The position numbers and the translations under genes were made by a program. A stretch of 64,000 nt of DNA from Nipponacmea schrenckii (lineage: Eukaryota > Mollusca > Gastropoda > Lottiidae): the NCBI GenBank assembly GCA_030562195.1, contig CM060201.1, positions 33,772,067-33,836,066 on the forward strand. Reading direction: 5' to 3'. Below are positions 59,006-64,000 of the stretch, piece after piece. Positions within the stretch are counted from its first letter, which is position 1, and each line of letters starts with the position of its first letter. Below the pieces are notes generated by a model. It saw only the letters and a program-made list of their open reading frames with translations. It made no database searches and was not told where the DNA came from.

Positions 59006-60825
59006 GTTTGAGGTTAGTAGAATCAACAACAGAATTGAATTTAAATATTTTTAAATTATAAAATAAACGAATTGACCTGAAACAAAGTATTTATCTTACT
59101 TTCACTTTATAACCACCAAAAACTCTTATATATCTATCATTCAATTAAAATAGTGGTTGCCTCACTCAGTGTAAGGAACCCTTCGGAAAAATACCCCGGG
59201 ACAAAATAACAATAAAGATATTATAAAACACATGGAACACATTATACCAGGTTAGTCAAGAAATCAGATAATACAATGATGGGGCTCATAAACCACCTTA
59301 TGATTCTGTTTTGCCTTGACTCAATCATTATTATAATATGTAAAAAAATACAGAGGTAGATATATTTGAAATAGATATTAAATGGAGCTTTACATCCTAT
59401 TTTCTGCTCAAGTCCAGATCATAGAGTATGCAAGAGAGACATTTACCCAGCATGAACCTACTCTATTTCTAGCCCCACTGCCATTACTAATATATACAGT
59501 CTGTATTATAATCAGGGCCACAAAGTTCATCATAAAACTAAACTTTACCATATTTTAAAAAAATGTAAATTTTAATTCATAAAATTCATATCAAATGTCA
59601 CACAATATCTTTTGTATCTTGATTAAAAATATACTAGAGTAGAAACTTGACACTGTGCCCAGTGTATTAAAATCCTTTTCCACTGCTTTCATACTAGGGT
59701 TTCAAATCACCACTGGTGACTTTGGTCTTTTATTTTGTTTTTCATGAGAGATCTGAACAGTGTCACATAGCTCTTGGTTATGCCTAAGTTCTCTCACAGA
59801 TATGACACTCAGGCACATAGCCAAGGAGAGGCCTAGGGGGGCAATGCCCTCAGCAATCTTTCTTGCCATCCCTGGAAAATTTTTTATTCATGCTCAATCG
59901 GAATTTTTATTTGTTCTACCACCCCCCCCACCCCTCACAGTAGTAGATGCCTCCCTAGATATGCAGGCTGGTTACAGACCTGATGATACTTTAAAAGCAA
60001 TTCTAGTCAGACAAGATATCACACACAGTAAATTTTTGTTTGAGCAAAGTAAAATATTTTTTTTTTTATTCTTTCTTTATTTTAATGAGAATTGTAATAT
60101 CAGCCTCACAATAGTACTGTTAGTCTTAGAATATATTTGACTTAATAAAATATAAACATATTTCTATCCTAGAAATCTCAACCAAATAGATCAAAAATTT
60201 AGGCTGATGATTTGTTCTTGGTAAAAAGAAATTTGAGACTGAATGAGTGCTCATGTTTATAAATCAACTAATTCAAGTAACATTAATGGAAAATTCAAAA
60301 ATCTTTTTACTTTTCTCAGACAATAAAATGATGCTTTAACATTATTTTATAGTTGTGTATGAATAATGACTGGAAATTTAAAATACAATAACATATTGTA
60401 ATATACCTTTCTAAACATGCCCATTAAATAAGATTTGCATGTCATTTAGAATGATGACTGTTAAATAAAAGTTTAGAAAAAAATAATGCCAACTCTACCT
60501 TATAAGAATCACAGATGTTACTATTAATCCATTAACAGATAAACTAAGGTGAATTATCAACTGATACACTACCCTAGCTGCTATACAGATATTTAAAATA
60601 TAGTCACGTCTATTTGACTGGCCATATACTGTCGTCTGCTAGGTAAAATAACAAAAGGCCATCAGAGGAGAGAGTAGTTGATCACCTGACACCCTGAATC
60701 TATCTCATACTCTCAGTTTATTGGTTCACTCAATTAGAAAATTTATGAATGAATTGAGGACAAATTTTATTGGTGGTAATTTACTCGTATCTAGAATGAA
60801 TGAAATGAAGAAATGAATCAAATAT
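59006..60825. other. Region without recognised gene
   Basis: A family A end fragment lies at 59372-59452 and a C-rich tract near 59930. The plus open frame at 59760-60140 shows no domain, no homology that I recognise and a homopolymer-rich end. Confidence 0.5.
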
Positions 60826-60829
60826 TTTG

Positions 60830-60960
60830 AAAAAAAACTATATTTGACAAGGATAACAACTTAGGTTCACCCGTCCACCGTGATAGGGATCCTTTCTACC
60901 AGCTGGTCCTTGGCCAAACCTCTTGGCATTGATCTTTCCCAGATTATCTGTACCCACTGT
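60830..60960 (+). repeat. Family B dispersed repeat copy
   Basis: AACTATATTTGACAAGGATA, ACAACTTAGGTTCACCCGTC, GGATCCTTTCTACCAGCTGG and CTTGGCCAAACCTCTTGGCA. The copy is interrupted after TACCCACTGTGG. Confidence 0.82.
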
Positions 60961-61799
60961 GGACAGGAAGGGCATATGAACAGGCAGCTCTTGTCTTTAT
61001 CTAAGACGAGCAGCTCACTCACAGGCAACTTCTTCTCTGTTTGCCTGTCATGTCTGATTGGAGTTGCAAAATGGCTGACAAGGAGATTTTCTATACAAAT
61101 GTGTTCAAATTCCTGGATTTTTTATCCAGTGAAATTTGGTACACATTCTTAATTCATTGTGTTCAAATGTTCGATTGAGAATTTTTTAGATCAACAGGCC
61201 TAATTTTGTACCCTTCCAAATTCTCTTTCTATCACTCATAGATTAAGATTTGTGCTCTTGAAATTTAAATCACATTTTGGCAAGAGTGGGTAGAGGAAAA
61301 GGCAGCCTCAATTTTTCTCATATTGGACAGACTTAGGGCAAACCATTTCCACTAAATTTTGAATTGTGAACTTAAAAGTAAAATTTTTCCAGCAATAAAA
61401 AGATGGTTTAAAAGATGAAGTAAGAGATAGAAGAGTGTATTGTTTAAGTTTAAAAACATGATATACTATTTGAGTAGTAGACAGGTACATTGTTAACTTC
61501 ACGATAAAAATGTTTTACACTTAAACATGCCCCACTTAATGTTCTATTTCCTTAAAAAACGTTTACATTTTTAAAATTTACACAGTAAATTCAAGACTTA
61601 TATAAAATTTAATAGTTTATTTGGGTTTTAACATTTTAAATCACTTAATATTTTGGTATGATCAAAACATCTCACAACAAATGAGAATTTTTACATTGTG
61701 ATTGTATTGAAAATACTACAGCTTCTTTAGTTTCTGCCAAATTTTTTGACAAAACTTTCAAGATTTATTTCAGGTTCCCTTCCATTCCCATTCATTACA

Positions 61800-62270
61800 C
61801 TCTTGATTACCATTCAATCACATCTTTATAATGTCAACCTTTTACCAACTTCATCTAATACCTGGACTGTAATAATAACTTTTCATGTATCACATCTTCA
61901 CAATGTCAAGTTTTCATCAACTTCGCGTTTACCATGACTGCAACAAACAGCAACCTTTGTTGTATCTTGACAATGTCAAGTTATTACAAACTTCGCATTT
62001 ACCATGACTGCAACAAACAGCAACCTCTGTTGTATCTTGACAATGTCAAGTTATTACAAACTTCGTCTTATACCTTGACTACATCAGCCCCTTTTTCCAG
62101 TATCACAGACTGCACAAGAACAATCAGATGGCTTAGTACATCAAGGCCTCTGATTGGCTATATATGCCAGAGTACAGTCCAATCAAATCATTGTATTTAT
62201 AAATTTTCATGATACAAGAAAGGTTGCAGTCAAGGTATACGATGAAGTTCGTAATAGCTGAAGATGATTC
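61800..62270. mobile_element. Family C MITE copy with internal 70-bp duplication
   Basis: CATCTTCACAATGTCAAG, TCTTATACCTTGACTAC, CCTCTGATTGGCTA, CCAATCA and GATACAAGAAAGGTTGCAGT CAAGGTATACG follow the family layout. A 70-bp unit (ACCATGACTGCAACAAACAG onward) is tandemly duplicated at 61931-62064 with one visible difference. Confidence 0.75.
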
Positions 62271-62440
62271 GATTCATACAACAGTAGAAACTTTTTATTG
62301 AAATAAAAAACTATTTAAGTGGCCAGGTTGGGGGTAGGTCTCAATAAATAAAAATTCATATCAAAAATACAACACAGTATCTCAGGGCATTCCTTCTATT
62401 TCTTATCATATATCAGTGTCTATATCTATATTATCATCAC

Positions 62441-62535
62441 AATAGTAACATGGGTAGAGGGGGTAGGGCAACAACAATAATACAGGTAGAGGGGGGTAGG
62501 GCAAAAACAATAACACAGGTAGAAGGGGGTCAGGA
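62441..62535 (+). repeat. G-rich ~35-bp repeat, 3 copies
   Basis: ACAGGTAGAGGGGGGTAGGG and AACAATAA repeated three times with small changes. Confidence 0.85.
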
Positions 62536-63139
62536 GTAATATTTAACCCTCACAGGATGCCAATATCTATAACGCTCCATATATTATCTTAGATTTATCA
62601 TTTTTTAATTTGTTTATATGATACCTCATTTCGGTGTTTTGACAAAACCAAACACTGTTTTACTGTTTTTACTGACTTTTAGAATAAAGGCCATCAAATG
62701 ACATGGAGTTTTACATCCTACCTTCTCATACTACAGGTTGAATATGTCAATTACAAAATATAAGAAATTTGAAACAAAACCCAAGACATCAACATAATGA
62801 GTTGTCAATAAAGTCACACCCAAGATCTTCAAGTCCTATTGAATTGTATTGCTGTTACACAAAACCCTCCCTAAAGCCCCCATTCCCCTCTTCTTTACAT
62901 CAAACCCTCCTTCACCCTTTTTAAAATAGTTCAAGGTTACTCTATGTCCAGTTGTCCAAGTTCACACACGTTTGTTGATTTACTATCAAATGTCTAATAG
63001 GATAAACCCTTCTAATATTCATCCTCTGTTTACTGTCTATATCTCTATAGTATCAGGGGATATCTTAAAGTCATACCCTCATTTAGAAAGAAAACAAAAA
63101 TAAATGTATCAAATCAAATGATTTAAAGAAAATTTATAA

Positions 63140-63235
63140 AGAAACAACTATATTTTACAAGAATAACAACTTAGGTTCACAAGAAAGGATCCTTTCTACC
63201 AGCTGGTCTGTAGCTAAACCTCTTTGCATTTAAGT
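63140..63235 (+). repeat. Family B dispersed repeat, truncated copy
   Basis: AACAACTATATTTTACAAGA, ATAACAACTTAGGTTCACAA, GGATCCTTTCTACCAGCTGG then AAACCTCTTTGCATTT, where the copy stops. Confidence 0.8.
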
Positions 63236-64000
63236 ATTTATTATACTAAACTTGAATCAATTCTCTGAGTATGAAATTTGTAAAAGGTGAAAACAACACA
63301 AAACTTAATTCAAAGAATACATATATTATGAAAATCAATATAAGACTATCCCTTCAATACCAACAGGGTATATATCTGAGTGTATTTAACAATGATATTC
63401 TAATAGGAGATGTCTATAGTATACTATATAATATATACAGGGAGGGTGTACTATAACAGCCTTATAATTAATTCTATCATCGTATCTATTGGCTATATAT
63501 TACTAATCTTATTAAATATTATAGATTTATCTACAGGCTCAATTACCTTCAATTTACCAACCACTTTACCATTAGTTTATCTTTCTAGGATGTGGATATA
63601 GGGTGGGGGTATAGGATGGGGGGTTGGCAATAGTGTTTAGGATGTGTAGGCTGAGCTCTGTCAATGTACTATTGATAGCCCTCGGAAAATTTTCAGTAAA
63701 CACAATATTGTAAATATTCACACAGCACCCAAAATAATAAGATACGATTTTTCTGCATCTGTTAGGGTTGATGAGGAAATTTTGCTACCACAAGAAAGCT
63801 TACTTTATTCCATTTCCAAGGGCCTAATTATCTAGGACTCTGGCACATAAACAGCCTTGCTACACCCTGACATAAATGCTAACAGACAATTTCTTAGACC
63901 ACTAGTAAAATGAAGATCTAACTTATATGAAATAGAGATTTTTTAATATGAGTAACTTACTCAGGACAAGAAAAAACCCATCAACCTGCCCTAGTAAAAC
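63236..64000. other. Right edge, no recognised gene
   Basis: AT-rich. A consensus-like donor on the minus strand (CCTGA|GTAAGT near 63952) could end a noncoding 5' exon of the smoothelin-like gene, but the frame before it is closed and nothing else supports it. Confidence 0.35.

Noticed and set aside
59760..60140. 126-codon plus-strand frame
   Set aside because: Contains a proline run from a poly-C tract and a phenylalanine run from poly-T, with no domain or splice support.

Overview
This is AT-rich, intron-heavy animal DNA. It is dominated by one large gene on the minus strand, which enters from the right half of the window and leaves through the left edge. The gene is a smoothelin-type actin-cytoskeleton gene with added immunoglobulin (Ig) I-set domains. 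I rebuilt its exons from splice signals, and the reading phase stays consistent across every main-path junction. The organism is probably a lophotrochozoan invertebrate, perhaps a mollusc. That is a guess from the gene architecture, tRNA-derived SINEs and MITEs; no rRNA or mitochondrial marker is present to confirm it.

Gene layout, 5' to 3' (right to left). Several very short alternative first coding exons lie at about 54.7, 53.6, 52.8, 51.05 and 48.0 kb. Each ends one base into a codon, so each could join the same large Ser-rich exon (47866-46653). Next come a possible small exon near 42.6 kb, a 79-nt exon (40.0 kb) and a 750-nt Ser/Thr-rich exon (39.4 kb). Four Ig-domain exons follow at 37.0, 36.0, 29.3 and 24.8 kb. 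The one at 36.0 kb runs into a stop codon. A Pro/Ser-rich exon (24.3 kb) is followed by a 17-kb intron, then exons encoding the smoothelin domain (6.96, 5.48 and 4.83 kb) and the linker expected to lead into a C-terminal calponin-homology (CH) domain (2.16, 1.57 and 0.55 kb). The CH domain itself would lie left of base 1. With the 48.0-kb start, and without the 36.0-kb and 42.6-kb exons, the window encodes 1,326 residues plus two bases of the next codon.

The introns are packed with repeats. There is a tRNA-derived SINE with a clean 15-bp target duplication, a second dispersed family with a conserved core, and two inverted-repeat MITE families. Many unrelated tandem arrays occur, including a 2.2-kb array of 46-bp units whose unit resembles the tail of the SINE. 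The first-exon splice donor at 48.0 kb lies in sequence resembling the right end of a MITE found intact 0.6 kb away.

I found no second gene I can name, no true tRNA or rRNA gene, no CRISPR array and no prokaryotic system. Two weak plus-strand coding candidates, near 49.6 and 57.0 kb, are reported only as findings.
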